A DNA stretch of 64,000 nucleotides, from positions 1-64,000 of the forward strand of contig NZ_BMVP01000006.1 of assembly GCF_014650775.1 (NCBI RefSeq). The letters run 5' to 3'. The translations under genes were made by a program, and so were the position numbers. Of the stretch, positions 29,339-39,682 are shown piece after piece. This DNA comes from Streptomyces cirratus (GTDB lineage Bacteria > Actinomycetota > Actinomycetes > Streptomycetales > Streptomycetaceae). The notes below the pieces were generated by a model. That model made no database searches and was not told where the DNA came from. It worked only from the letters and a program-made list of their open reading frames with translations. Position 1 is the stretch's first letter. The number at the start of each line of letters is the position of its first letter.

Positions 29339-29819
29339 GTGGAACCTACCTCCATGTAGTCAGGTGAGACTTACCGGTAACGAGGGGGACGTAATGTCTC
29401 GACCACATGGGATCCCCCTGCCCAGTGCGCATCGCAGTTCGGGTTCCAACGAAACGGAATCCGCTTTCGACGACGGTAAGCAGGGTCAGCCGCGTCCCAG
29501 GGAAGGCGTTCGGCAGCTCACCGGAGCCGAACGCGTACGAACCCTCGTAGAGTCCAACGCCTCAGTATCCCCCACCTCGCAGGATGCTCCTGACACCAGG
29601 AACCGCCGCGATGCGGGGCAGGGGGGCGGCCACTGTGGGCCGTCACCCCGGACGGGAACGTGATTTCTCCTTGTTTCCTCGGAATCCACGGCTGCCGGGG
29701 CTGCCGCTCACGTCCAGGAACCGGCCTCACCCCCGTGATCGAGATCACGGATGTGGAGCCGGTGTCCGTGGACCATCGTATCCGAGGCCGCGGCGGGCAC
29801 GGGCCCGCCCCGGGGCGGG
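29339..29819. other. Intergenic region between rarA and rpsD
   Basis: This 481-bp stretch should contain the rpsD promoter and leader, but I found no convincing -35/-10 pair. It contains a CRP-like palindrome at 29733-29750 and, directly after the rarA stop, a 16-bp GC palindrome (29804-29819) that may act as a terminator. No supported gene lies here. Confidence 0.5.
29733..29750. promoter_or_regulatory. CRP-like palindrome
   Basis: CCGTGATC-GA-GATCACGG is a perfect inverted repeat with a 2-nt centre. Its core matches 14 of 16 bases of the enterobacterial CRP consensus TGTGATCTAGATCACA. It lies about 395 bp upstream of rpsD and 70 bp past the rarA stop. Binding by a Crp-family protein is inference. 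Confidence 0.35.
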
Positions 29820-31175
29820 TCAGCCGCGCTCGCCGCGCAGCCGTTCGCGGACCTTCTCCACCACGTCCGCGTACCGGGCCTCTGCGCCGTAGCGCGTCGG
29901 CTCGTAGTACCGCTTGCCCTGGACCTCGTCCGGCGCGTACTGCTGGGCGGCGATCGCGCCCGGTACGTCGTGCGGGTACACGTATCCCACCGCGTGACCG
30001 AGCTTGGCCGCGCCCTTGTAGTGGCCGTCCCGCAGATGGGCCGGGACCGCGCCGGCCAGCCCCGCCCGTACGTCGGCCAGGGCCGCGCCGATCGCCGTCG
30101 TCGCGGTGTTCGACTTGGGGGCCAGCGCCAGGGCGATCGTCACGTGCGACAGGGTCAGCGCCGCCTCCGGGAAGCCGATCATGGCCACCGCCTGCGCCGC
30201 CGCGACCGCGAGCGGCAGGGCCGTCGGGTCCGCCAGCCCGATGTCCTCGCTCGCGGAGATCATCAGGCGCCGGGCGATGAACCGGGGGTCCTCCCCCGCC
30301 TCGATCATCCGGGCCAGGTAGTGCAGCGCCGCGTCCACGTCCGAGCCCCGGATCGACTTGATCAGCGCGCTCGCCACGTCGTAGTGCTGGTCGCCGTCCC
30401 GGTCGTACTTGACGGCGGCCCGGTCGACCGACTCCTCCAGCGTCCTGAGGGTGATCTCCGGCTCCCCCTTGGCGATCGCCGACCCGGCGCCCGCCTCCAG
30501 CGCCGTCAGGGCCCGGCGGGCGTCGCCCCCGGCGATGCGCAGCAGGTGCGCCTCGGCGTCGGCCGGCAAGGTCACCGCCCCGCCCAGCCCACGCTCCTCC
30601 GTCAGCGCGCGCCGCACCAGCGCGCTCAGGTCCTCGTCCGTCAGCGGCTCCAGCGTCAGCAGCAGGGAGCGCGAGAGCAGGGGCGAGATGATCGAGAAGT
30701 ACGGGTTCTCGGTGGTCGCCGCGATGAGGGTGACCCAGCGGTTCTCGACGGCCGGGAGCAGCGAGTCCTGTTGCGCCTTGCTGAACCGGTGGATCTCGTC
30801 GAGGAAGAGGACGGTCTCCTTGCCGTACCCGCCGGCCGCCCGCCGTGCGCCCTCGATGACGGCGCGTACCTCTTTCACGCCCGCGGTGATCGCCGACAGC
30901 TCCACGAACCGCTTCTGTGTCGCCTGGCTGACCACGTAGGCGAGGGTGGTCTTCCCGGTGCCGGGAGGACCCCAAAGGATCACTGAGGAGGCACCGGCCG
31001 GTCCCCCGGCGCCTTCCCCGACCAGCCGCCGGAGCGGCGAGCCGGGTTTGAGCAGGTGCTGCTGGCCCACGACCTCGTCCAGGGTGCGCGGGCGCATCCG
31101 GACGGCGAGCGGAGAAGCGGACGGGTCCTTCTCCTGGCGGTCCTCGGCGGCGGCGGTGAAGAGATCTGGTTCCAC
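29820..31175 (-). CDS. rarA: Replication-associated recombination protein A (AAA+ ATPase)
   Basis: RarA/MgsA-type AAA+ clamp-loader-like ATPase that acts at stalled replication forks. The 451-residue protein shows VVGQQHLLKPGSPLRRL, Walker A WGPPGTGKTTLAYVV, Walker B VLFLDEIHRFSKAQQDSLLP, sensor 1 LIAATTENPYFSI, and the C-terminal tetramerisation region (GLADPTALPLAVAAAQAV; GYVYPHD). The start is the GTG at 31175. It stands alone between the VKOR gene and rpsD. Confidence 0.94.
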   Translation of the reverse strand: MEPDLFTAAAEDRQEKDPSASPLAVRMRPRTLDEVVGQQHLLKPGSPLRRLVGEGAGGPAGASSVILWGPPGTGKTTLAYVVSQATQKRFVELSAITAGVKEVRAVIEGARRAAGGYGKETVLFLDEIHRFSKAQQDSLLPAVENRWVTLIAATTENPYFSIISPLLSRSLLLTLEPLTDEDLSALVRRALTEERGLGGAVTLPADAEAHLLRIAGGDARRALTALEAGAGSAIAKGEPEITLRTLEESVDRAAVKYDRDGDQHYDVASALIKSIRGSDVDAALHYLARMIEAGEDPRFIARRLMISASEDIGLADPTALPLAVAAAQAVAMIGFPEAALTLSHVTIALALAPKSNTATTAIGAALADVRAGLAGAVPAHLRDGHYKGAAKLGHAVGYVYPHDVPGAIAAQQYAPDEVQGKRYYEPTRYGAEARYADVVEKVRERLRGERG

Positions 31176-31226
31176 ACGGGAAGCCTATGCGAGGGCACTG
31201 ACAGCCCGGGGGCCGTCACCAGGCCG

Positions 31227-31838
31227 TCACGAGGTCCAGAAGTCCCACCAGCGGGTCAGGATCAGCATCCCGATGATCCCCATGTGCAGCACGGGCAGCA
31301 CCCAGGGGAACTCGTCGAGGAAGCCCCGCAGCCAGCCCGGGGCGGGAAGCATGCGGGTGCGCACGTTGTGGGCGGTCACGTACCAGAACATGAAGATCGT
31401 GGCGACCCAGGCCAGGCAGCACCACAGGCACAGGGAGTTGATGTTGTACAGCGACTGGTACATCAGCCAGGTGCAGAAGCCGACGCCGAACAACGTGCCC
31501 GCGTTGAGCGTGAGCCAGTACCAGCGGCCGAAGCGCGCGCCCGCCAGCAGGCTCATGCCGACGCAGATCACGATGCCGTAGGCCACGAGCCCCAGCATCG
31601 GGTTCGGGAAACCGAAGACGGCCGCCTGGTCGCTCTTCATGATGTTGCCGCAGGAGACGATCGGGTTCAGGCTGCAGCCCGGCGTGAAGTTCGGGTCCTC
31701 CAGCAGCTTGAACTTGTCGATGGTGATCACCCAGGCGGCCAGCAGCCCCGCCGCGCCGGTGATCACCAGCAGCAGCGCCAGGGCCCGGCTCGCACCGGAG
31801 GTCCGGGCGGTGTCCGTGTCAGAGCCTGTTGTCGTCAT
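31227..31838 (-). CDS. Vitamin K epoxide reductase (VKOR) family membrane protein
   Basis: A 203-residue polytopic membrane protein. Four or five helices are visible, with the loop cysteine pair C55/C63 (CSLNPIVSC) and the quinone-side CLWC motif at 137-140. Bacterial VKORs reoxidise DsbA-like proteins, transferring electrons to menaquinone. No thioredoxin-like domain is fused here, unlike some actinobacterial and cyanobacterial forms, so the partner must be encoded elsewhere. The ATG at 31838 is preceded by GGAG. It lies between hisS and rarA. Confidence 0.9.
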   Translation of the reverse strand: MTTTGSDTDTARTSGASRALALLLVITGAAGLLAAWVITIDKFKLLEDPNFTPGCSLNPIVSCGNIMKSDQAAVFGFPNPMLGLVAYGIVICVGMSLLAGARFGRWYWLTLNAGTLFGVGFCTWLMYQSLYNINSLCLWCCLAWVATIFMFWYVTAHNVRTRMLPAPGWLRGFLDEFPWVLPVLHMGIIGMLILTRWWDFWTS

Positions 31839-31948
31839 CCCGCCCGCTCCACATCTGCAAGGTCATCAAGCACCGGCCATTGTGCCGTACGGGGGACCCG
31901 CGGGGCCGTTCGTTGGAGATAAGGACGGTCTCCGGAGCCGGTGACGGC

Positions 31949-31985
31949 GAAGGGCGGCCCGGGAGTCTCCCCGGGCCGCCCCTTC
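31949..31985 (-). terminator. hisS terminator hairpin
   Basis: A 12-bp stem (GGGCGGCCCGGG and complement, 31952-31963 with 31970-31981) with a 6-nt loop ends 17 bp past the hisS stop. Confidence 0.7.
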
Positions 31986-31998
31986 ACCGCGACGGCCG

Positions 31999-33258
31999 TC
32001 AGGCCAGCTGCGCCCGCAGCACCTCGACCACCTCGGTCACGGCCACGGGGTTCTGCTCGCCGGACTCCAGGTCCTTGAGCTGCACCACGCCCTCGGCGAG
32101 GTCCCGGTCGCCCGCGACGATCGCGAAGCGGGCGCCGGAGCGGTTCGCGTCCTTCATGGCCCCCTTGAGGCCCTTGCCGCCGTACGAGATGTCCGCCGCG
32201 ACCCCGGCCCGCCGAAGCTCCGTCACCAGCCCGAACAGCACCGGCTTCGCCTCGCCCAGCGCCACCGCGAACACCGACGTGGCCGCCGGGATGTCCAGCT
32301 CGACGCCCTCGGCCTCCAGCGCCAGCACCGTGCGGTCCACGCCCAGCGCCCAGCCCACCGAGGGCAGGGCCGGACCGCCGATCATCTCGGACAGGCCGTC
32401 GTAGCGGCCGCCGCCGCCTACCGCCGACTGCGAGCCGAGTCCGTCGTGGACGAACTCGAAGGTGGTGCGCGTGTAGTAGTCCAGGCCGCGCACCAGCTTC
32501 TCGTCGTCCTCGAAGGCGACGCCGGCCGCCGTGATCAGCGCCCGCACCTCCTCGTGGTACTGCTTGCACGCGTCGCACAGGTAGTCCCGCAGCACCGGGG
32601 CCCCGACGAGCTGCTTCTGTACGTCGGCCCGCTTGTCGTCGAGGACGCGCAGCGGGTTGATCTCCGCCCGGCGCACGGTCTCCGCGTCGAGGTCGAGCCC
32701 GCTCAGGAAGGACTGGAGCGCTTCCCGGTAGACCGGGCGGCACTCCTTGTCGCCGAGCGAGTTCAGCAGGATGCGGAAGTTCCGCAGGCCCAGCGAGCGG
32801 TACGCCTGGTCGGCCAGGATGATCAGCTCGGCGTCCAGGGCCGGGTCCTCGGCACCGATCGCCTCGGCACCGACCTGCGAGAAGTGGCGGTAGCGGCCCG
32901 CCTGCGGACGCTCGTAGCGGTAGTACGAGCCCGAGTACCAGAGCTTGACCGGCAGGTTGCCCTTCTTGTGCAGGCTCGCCTCCAGCGCCGCGCGCAGCAC
33001 CGAGGCCGTGCCCTCGGGACGGAGGGCCAGCTGGTCGCCGCCCTTGGTCTCGAAGGCGTACATCTCCTTGGAGACGATGTCGGTGGACTCGCCGACGCCG
33101 CGCGCGAACAGGCCGACGTCCTCGAAACCGGGCGTTTCGATGTAGCCGTAGCCCGAGTTCCTGAGCGGGGCGGCGATGGCCTCACGTACCGCCAGGAACT
33201 TCACGGAGACCGGCGGGATCAGGTCGTAGGTGCCCTTGGGGGCCTTGAAGGTGCTCAC
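31999..33258 (-). CDS. hisS: Histidyl-tRNA synthetase
   Basis: Charges tRNA-His. The 419-residue class II synthetase begins VSTFKAPKGTYDLIPP, with motif 2 RYERPQAGRYRHFSQVG, the histidine-binding LVRGLDYYTRTTFEFVHDG, and a C-terminal anticodon-binding domain. The GTG at 33258 fits the family; the frame is open 29 codons further upstream without homology. It follows the metallo-hydrolase gene by 10 bp, a common hisS neighbour in actinobacteria. Confidence 0.95.
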   Translation of the reverse strand: MSTFKAPKGTYDLIPPVSVKFLAVREAIAAPLRNSGYGYIETPGFEDVGLFARGVGESTDIVSKEMYAFETKGGDQLALRPEGTASVLRAALEASLHKKGNLPVKLWYSGSYYRYERPQAGRYRHFSQVGAEAIGAEDPALDAELIILADQAYRSLGLRNFRILLNSLGDKECRPVYREALQSFLSGLDLDAETVRRAEINPLRVLDDKRADVQKQLVGAPVLRDYLCDACKQYHEEVRALITAAGVAFEDDEKLVRGLDYYTRTTFEFVHDGLGSQSAVGGGGRYDGLSEMIGGPALPSVGWALGVDRTVLALEAEGVELDIPAATSVFAVALGEAKPVLFGLVTELRRAGVAADISYGGKGLKGAMKDANRSGARFAIVAGDRDLAEGVVQLKDLESGEQNPVAVTEVVEVLRAQLA

Positions 33259-33268
33259 GGAAGTCTCG

Positions 33269-33979
33269 TCACATTCCTCGTCGTGGGGCGGCTGCGCCGT
33301 CCCCCAGGCCGGCGGCGACGTCCCGCAGGTACGGGTTGGTCGCACGCTCGCGCCCGATGGTGGTCTGGGGACCGTGGCCGGACAGCACCACCGTCGAGTC
33401 GTCCAGCGGCAGGCACACGCGGGCCAGCGAGCGGAGTATCTCGGCGTGGGAGCCGCCGGGCAGGTCGGTGCGTCCGATGGAGCCGGCGAAGAGCAGGTCG
33501 CCGGAGAAGAAGACGGACGGGACGTCCGCGCTCTCCGGCATCCGGAAGGTCACCGACCCCTTGGTATGTCCGGGTGCGTGGGCCACCGAGAAGTCCATCC
33601 CGGCCAGCTTGAGGCCCGCTCCGTCGGCCAGCTCGCGGACGTCGTCCGGTTCGCCGACGGTCAGCTCGCCCATGAGCGGCATCCCGATGGAGCGGCCGAG
33701 GGCCTTCTCCGGGTCGCTCATCATGTACCGGTCCTCCGGGTGGATCCAGGCCGGTACGTCGTGTGCTCCGCACACCGGGACCACCGAGGCGACATGATCG
33801 ATGTGGCCATGGGTGAGGACGACCGCGACGGGCTTGAGCCGGTGCTTCTTCAACGTCTCCTCGACGCCCTGGGCGGCCTGGTGGCCCGGGTCGATGATGA
33901 CGCACTCCTCACCGGCGGCGGGGGCGACCACATAGCAGTTGGTCCCCCAGGCCCCTGCGGGGAACCCGGCAATCAGCAC
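33269..33979 (-). CDS. Metallo-beta-lactamase-fold hydrolase (glyoxalase II-like)
   Basis: A 236-residue protein with the MBL metal motif LTHGHIDHVASVV, then a conserved His in HAPGHTKGSVTF and Asp in FFSGDLLFAGSIGR, ending with a final His in SGHGPQT. This is the binuclear site of hydroxyacylglutathione hydrolase-like enzymes; as actinobacteria lack glutathione, the substrate is probably another thioester. Start taken at the GTG at 33979, after GAGGA. It precedes hisS by 10 bp and diverges from the cyclophilin gene. Confidence 0.88.
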   Translation of the reverse strand: MLIAGFPAGAWGTNCYVVAPAAGEECVIIDPGHQAAQGVEETLKKHRLKPVAVVLTHGHIDHVASVVPVCGAHDVPAWIHPEDRYMMSDPEKALGRSIGMPLMGELTVGEPDDVRELADGAGLKLAGMDFSVAHAPGHTKGSVTFRMPESADVPSVFFSGDLLFAGSIGRTDLPGGSHAEILRSLARVCLPLDDSTVVLSGHGPQTTIGRERATNPYLRDVAAGLGDGAAAPRRGM

Positions 33980-34142
33980 GTTCGTCCTCAATCGTCGTCC
34001 GGCGTGAGCTCGGGCGGCGCGCACGGAGTGCGATGCCGCTGCTCAGAGCCTACCGGGGCGGCTCATGGCACAGCGAACCCATATACGGTACGGACTGGCC
34101 CAGCCCGGACAGCGGTACCAGAGACGTACAAGGAGACGACCG

Positions 34143-34922
34143 GTGGTCAGCAGCGATCAGCGTCGGCGACAGCTCGCCAGGGAGAAGTACGAGCGCCAGC
34201 AGCAGCGGCGGGCCGAGGCCCGCCGCAAGTCGCGCCGCCGCGCGGCGGTGATCGGCGCGGCGGCGGCCGTGGTGGTCGCGACGCTGGTCGGCCTCGTGGC
34301 GGGCGGTGTCTTCGACGGCGAGGACAAGAAGACCAAGGCTTCGGACACCCCCTCGCCGTCCGCGTCCCCGACCCCCAAGCAGTCGCCGCCGGCGATGGCG
34401 ATCGACGACAAGGCGAAGTACACCTTCGACCTCAAGACGAGCGCGGGCGACGTCAAGTTCGAGATGGACGCGGCGAAGACCCCGCAGACGGTCAACTCGT
34501 TCAAGTCGCTCGCGGACAAGGGCTTCTTCGACAACACCAAGTGCCACCGCCTGGTCACCAGCGGCATTTTCGTCCTCCAGTGCGGTGACCCCCAGGGCAC
34601 CGGCATGGGCGGTCCCGGCTACACCATCCCGGACGAGAACCTCGACGCACTGGGCAAGCCGAACGAGCAGGGCCAGGTGATCTACCCGGCGGGCACGGTG
34701 GCGATGGCGAACACCGGCCAGCCCGGGACCGGCGGCAGCCAGTTCTTCCTCGTGTACAAGGACAGCCCGCTCGCGCCCTCGTACACGCCCTTCGGCAAGA
34801 TCGACGCGGCCGGCCTCAAGGTCGTGGAGGACGTCGCGAAGGCGGGGACGGCCGACGGGGCCCAGGACGGCGCTCCGAAGAACCCCGTGACGATCGAGAA
34901 GGGCACCGTCACCAAGAACTGA
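34143..34922 (+). CDS. Membrane-anchored cyclophilin-type peptidyl-prolyl isomerase
   Basis: A 259-residue protein. Residues 1-33 are strongly basic and cytosolic, 34-55 form a transmembrane anchor, a Ser/Pro/Thr-rich linker follows, and from about residue 90 there is a cyclophilin domain (FDNTKCHRLVTSGIFVLQCGD, GGSQFFLVYKDSPL, YTPFGKI). It should act outside the membrane on secreted proteins. The GTG at 34143 has AAGGAG nearby and starts the conserved VVSSDQRRRQLAREKYERQ; an upstream in-frame ATG lacks a ribosome binding site. It is divergent from the hisS unit. Confidence 0.92.
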   Translation: MVSSDQRRRQLAREKYERQQQRRAEARRKSRRRAAVIGAAAAVVVATLVGLVAGGVFDGEDKKTKASDTPSPSASPTPKQSPPAMAIDDKAKYTFDLKTSAGDVKFEMDAAKTPQTVNSFKSLADKGFFDNTKCHRLVTSGIFVLQCGDPQGTGMGGPGYTIPDENLDALGKPNEQGQVIYPAGTVAMANTGQPGTGGSQFFLVYKDSPLAPSYTPFGKIDAAGLKVVEDVAKAGTADGAQDGAPKNPVTIEKGTVTKN

Positions 34923-34994
34923 CCGGTATCGGGGCGCGGCGACCGGGCCCGGCCATCCGCGTCCCGTACGTCGATATTGCGTCGTGCGGGATGC

Positions 34995-35023
34995 GGACAG
35001 CCGGCCCGGCGGTCGCCTATGTT
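34995..35023 (+). promoter_or_regulatory. Candidate promoter for the DUF349 gene
   Basis: GGACAG at 34995-35000, a 17-nt spacer and TATGTT at 35018-35023. It would start transcription near 35030, giving an 87-nt leader that is highly structured. Confidence 0.4.
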
Positions 35024-35034
35024 GGCGTTGTGCA

Positions 35035-35100
35035 GGGCGGGCGCGGCCCGCCCCAGGAAACTGTGGACGATGCCCGGGGGTGAACCCCTCGCGAGGCATC
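35035..35100 (+). other. Structured 5' leader of the DUF349 gene
   Basis: Two hairpins precede the ribosome binding site. The first is an 8-bp GGGCGGGC/GCCCGCCC stem (35035-35053). The second has an outer GATGCC/GGCATC stem (35069-35074 with 35095-35100) and an inner GGGG-TGAA-CCCC hairpin. The GGAGGAGG site follows at once. It does not match a riboswitch class that I recognise. Confidence 0.45.
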
Positions 35101-35116
35101 AGGTGGAGGAGGCGCT

Positions 35117-36346
35117 GTGAGCAGCGACCCGTGGGGCCGAGTCGACGAGACCGGCACCGTGTACGTGCGTACTGCCGAGGGCGAGCAGGTCGTCGGCTCT
35201 TGGCAGGCGGGCACCCCTGAGGAGGCCCTGGCCTACTTCGAGCGCAAGTACGAGGGCCTGGTGGTCGAGATCGGCCTCCTCGAACGACGGGTGCGGACCA
35301 CCGATCTGTCCGCCAAGGACGCCCAGACGGCGATCGACCACCTGCGTACGCAGGTGGACGAGCACCACGCCGTGGGCGATCTCGACGCACTGCGCGTCCG
35401 GCTGGACAAGCTGGTCGCGACGGTCGAGTCGCGGCGCGAGGAGCGCAAGCTCCAGAAGGCCAAGCAGGCGGACGAGGCCCGTACGGCCAAGGACGCGCTG
35501 GTCACCGAGGCCGAGCAGCTGGCGCAGAGCGACCAGTGGCGCAGCGCGGGCGAGCGGCTGCGCGCCCTGGTGGACATCTGGAAGGGGCTGCCCCGGCTCG
35601 ACCGCAAGTCGGACGACGAGCTGTGGCACCGCTTCTCGCACGCCCGCTCGGCGTTCTCCAAGCGTCGCAAGGCGCACTTCGCCTCGCTGGACGCGCAGCG
35701 CGAGGACGCCCGCAAGGCCAAGGAGAAGCTGGTCGCGGAGGCCGAGTCGCTGTCGAAGTCGACGGACTGGGGTCCGACGGCCGCCCGCTACCGCGAGCTG
35801 ATGGAGAGCTGGAAGGCGGCGGGCCGGGCGCAGCGGGAGGCGGAGGACGACCTGTGGAACCGTTTCCGTGGGGCGCAGGACGTCTTCTTCGCGGCCCGCA
35901 GCGAGGTCTTCGCGGAGCGTGACGCCGAGCAGGTGGAGAACCTGCGGCTCAAGGAGGAGCTGGCCGAGGAGGCCGAGAAGCTCGTTCCGGTGACGGACTT
36001 GAAGGCGGCCCGGGCCGCGTTCCGCTCCCTCAACGAGCGCTGGGAGGCCATCGGCCACGTGCCGCGTGACGCGCGGCCCAAGGTCGAGGGCCGGATGCAC
36101 GCGGTGGAGCGGGCGATCCAGGAGGCCGAGGAAGGCGAGTGGCGTCGTACGAATCCGGAGGCGAGGGCGCGTGCGGCCGGCCTGACGGGTCAGCTGCAGG
36201 CGGCGGTCGACAAGCTGCGCGAGCAGATCGACGCGGCCCGCGCCACGGGCAACAACGCGAAGGCCGACAAGCTGTCCCGGGAGCTGGAGGGCCGCCAGGC
36301 CCTGCTGGACCAGGCGCTCAAGGGCCTTGAGGAGTTCGGCGGCTGA
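35117..36346 (+). CDS. DUF349 coiled-coil protein
   Basis: A 409-residue, highly charged helical protein. After an N-terminal beta-rich segment (WGRVDETGTVYVRTAEGEQV) it holds repeated DUF349 units recognisable by W-K-x-hydrophobic patterns: VDIWKGLPRLDRKSDDELWHR, MESWKAAGRAQREAEDDLW, NERWEAIGHVPRD. The C-terminus is coiled-coil. Function is poorly understood; the pattern suggests protein or nucleic-acid binding. The GTG start has GGAGGAGG just upstream. It converges on relA through a 64-bp palindrome. Confidence 0.88.
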   Translation: MSSDPWGRVDETGTVYVRTAEGEQVVGSWQAGTPEEALAYFERKYEGLVVEIGLLERRVRTTDLSAKDAQTAIDHLRTQVDEHHAVGDLDALRVRLDKLVATVESRREERKLQKAKQADEARTAKDALVTEAEQLAQSDQWRSAGERLRALVDIWKGLPRLDRKSDDELWHRFSHARSAFSKRRKAHFASLDAQREDARKAKEKLVAEAESLSKSTDWGPTAARYRELMESWKAAGRAQREAEDDLWNRFRGAQDVFFAARSEVFAERDAEQVENLRLKEELAEEAEKLVPVTDLKAARAAFRSLNERWEAIGHVPRDARPKVEGRMHAVERAIQEAEEGEWRRTNPEARARAAGLTGQLQAAVDKLREQIDAARATGNNAKADKLSRELEGRQALLDQALKGLEEFGG

Positions 36347-36353
36347 CGGACGG

Positions 36354-36417
36354 CTGCGCCCGACGCGGAGAAGGGCACCACCCCCGGGGGTGGTGCCCTT
36401 CTCCGCGTCGGGCGCAG
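36354..36417. terminator. Bidirectional terminator: 64-bp perfect palindrome
   Basis: Two 32-base arms are exact reverse complements, centred between 36385 and 36386. They lie 8 bp past the DUF349 stop and 4 bp before the relA stop, so one structure can end both convergent transcripts. Confidence 0.9.
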
Positions 36418-36420
36418 GGG

Positions 36421-38886
<2,466 letters not shown>

Positions 38887-39075
38887 GAGCGCTCCTCTGG
38901 GGGTCCCCCTGGACGGCGTCCGGGAGAGGATCCGGAGCCCCGGTCAGGTCCGGATAACCCATGGTAGCGAGGGTTCGGTCCCCTCGTTCTCCGAGCCTCC
39001 CGGCGTCCCCCGGCGTCCCCCCGGCCGCCCGCCGGCCGGCCTCCCCCACCGCGGCCGGCGGGCCCGTACGCGAAA

Positions 39076-39111
39076 GCGGCGGGTACCCGGGACGTCCCGG
39101 GTACCCGCCGC
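39076..39111 (-). terminator. apt-secDF operon terminator
   Basis: A perfect 36-bp palindrome with 18-bp arms lies 20 bp past the apt stop. It probably separates the secDF-apt transcript from relA. Confidence 0.75.
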
Positions 39112-39130
39112 CACGAGCGGTGCGAGCGCG

Positions 39131-39682
39131 TCAGACCACGATCAGCGCGTCCAGCGGGGCGCCGCCCAGAGCGGGCTCCAGCCTCGCGCGGCCGGGCAGG
39201 AAGGACAGCTCCATCAGGACCGCCACCCCCGCGACCTCGGCCCCGGCCCGCCGGATCAGCGAGAGCGAGGCCTCCGCGGTGCCGCCGGTGGCCAGGACGT
39301 CGTCGATGACCATGACCCGGTCACCGATCGCCAGGTCCTCCGCGTGGACCTCGATCTCCGCGGTGCCGTACTCCAGGTCGTAGGCCTGCCCCAGCGTGGC
39401 ACCGGGCAGCTTGCCGGCCTTGCGCATCGGCACGAAGCCGAGCCCGGCCTGCACGGCCACCGGAGCGGCCAGGATGAACCCGCGCGCCTCCAGCCCGACG
39501 ATCTTCGTCGCGCCGTACCGCACCGCCAGCTCCACCAGCGCGTCCGTCAGCGCCGCGAAGGCCTTCGGGTCGGCCAGCAGGGGCGTGATGTCCTTGAACG
39601 TCACACCCGGCTTGGGGTAGTCCGGTACGTCCTTGATCCTGCTGAGGAGCAGCTCTCGCACCTCGGGCGTACACGCGGTCAC
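39131..39682 (-). CDS. apt: Adenine phosphoribosyltransferase
   Basis: Salvages adenine to AMP. The 183-residue protein has YPKPGVTFKDITPLL, ARGFILAAPVA, the PRPP loop RVMVIDDVLATGGTAEA and RKAGKLPG. The GTG start overlaps the secF stop (GTGA). The secD-secF-apt-relA order is conserved in streptomycetes. Confidence 0.94.
   Translation of the reverse strand: MTACTPEVRELLLSRIKDVPDYPKPGVTFKDITPLLADPKAFAALTDALVELAVRYGATKIVGLEARGFILAAPVAVQAGLGFVPMRKAGKLPGATLGQAYDLEYGTAEIEVHAEDLAIGDRVMVIDDVLATGGTAEASLSLIRRAGAEVAGVAVLMELSFLPGRARLEPALGGAPLDALIVV

Noticed and set aside
35035..35100. RNase P or a known riboswitch in the DUF349 leader
   Set aside because: An AGGAAA-like stretch is present but the element is far too short for RNase P and lacks the conserved core of riboswitch classes that I know.
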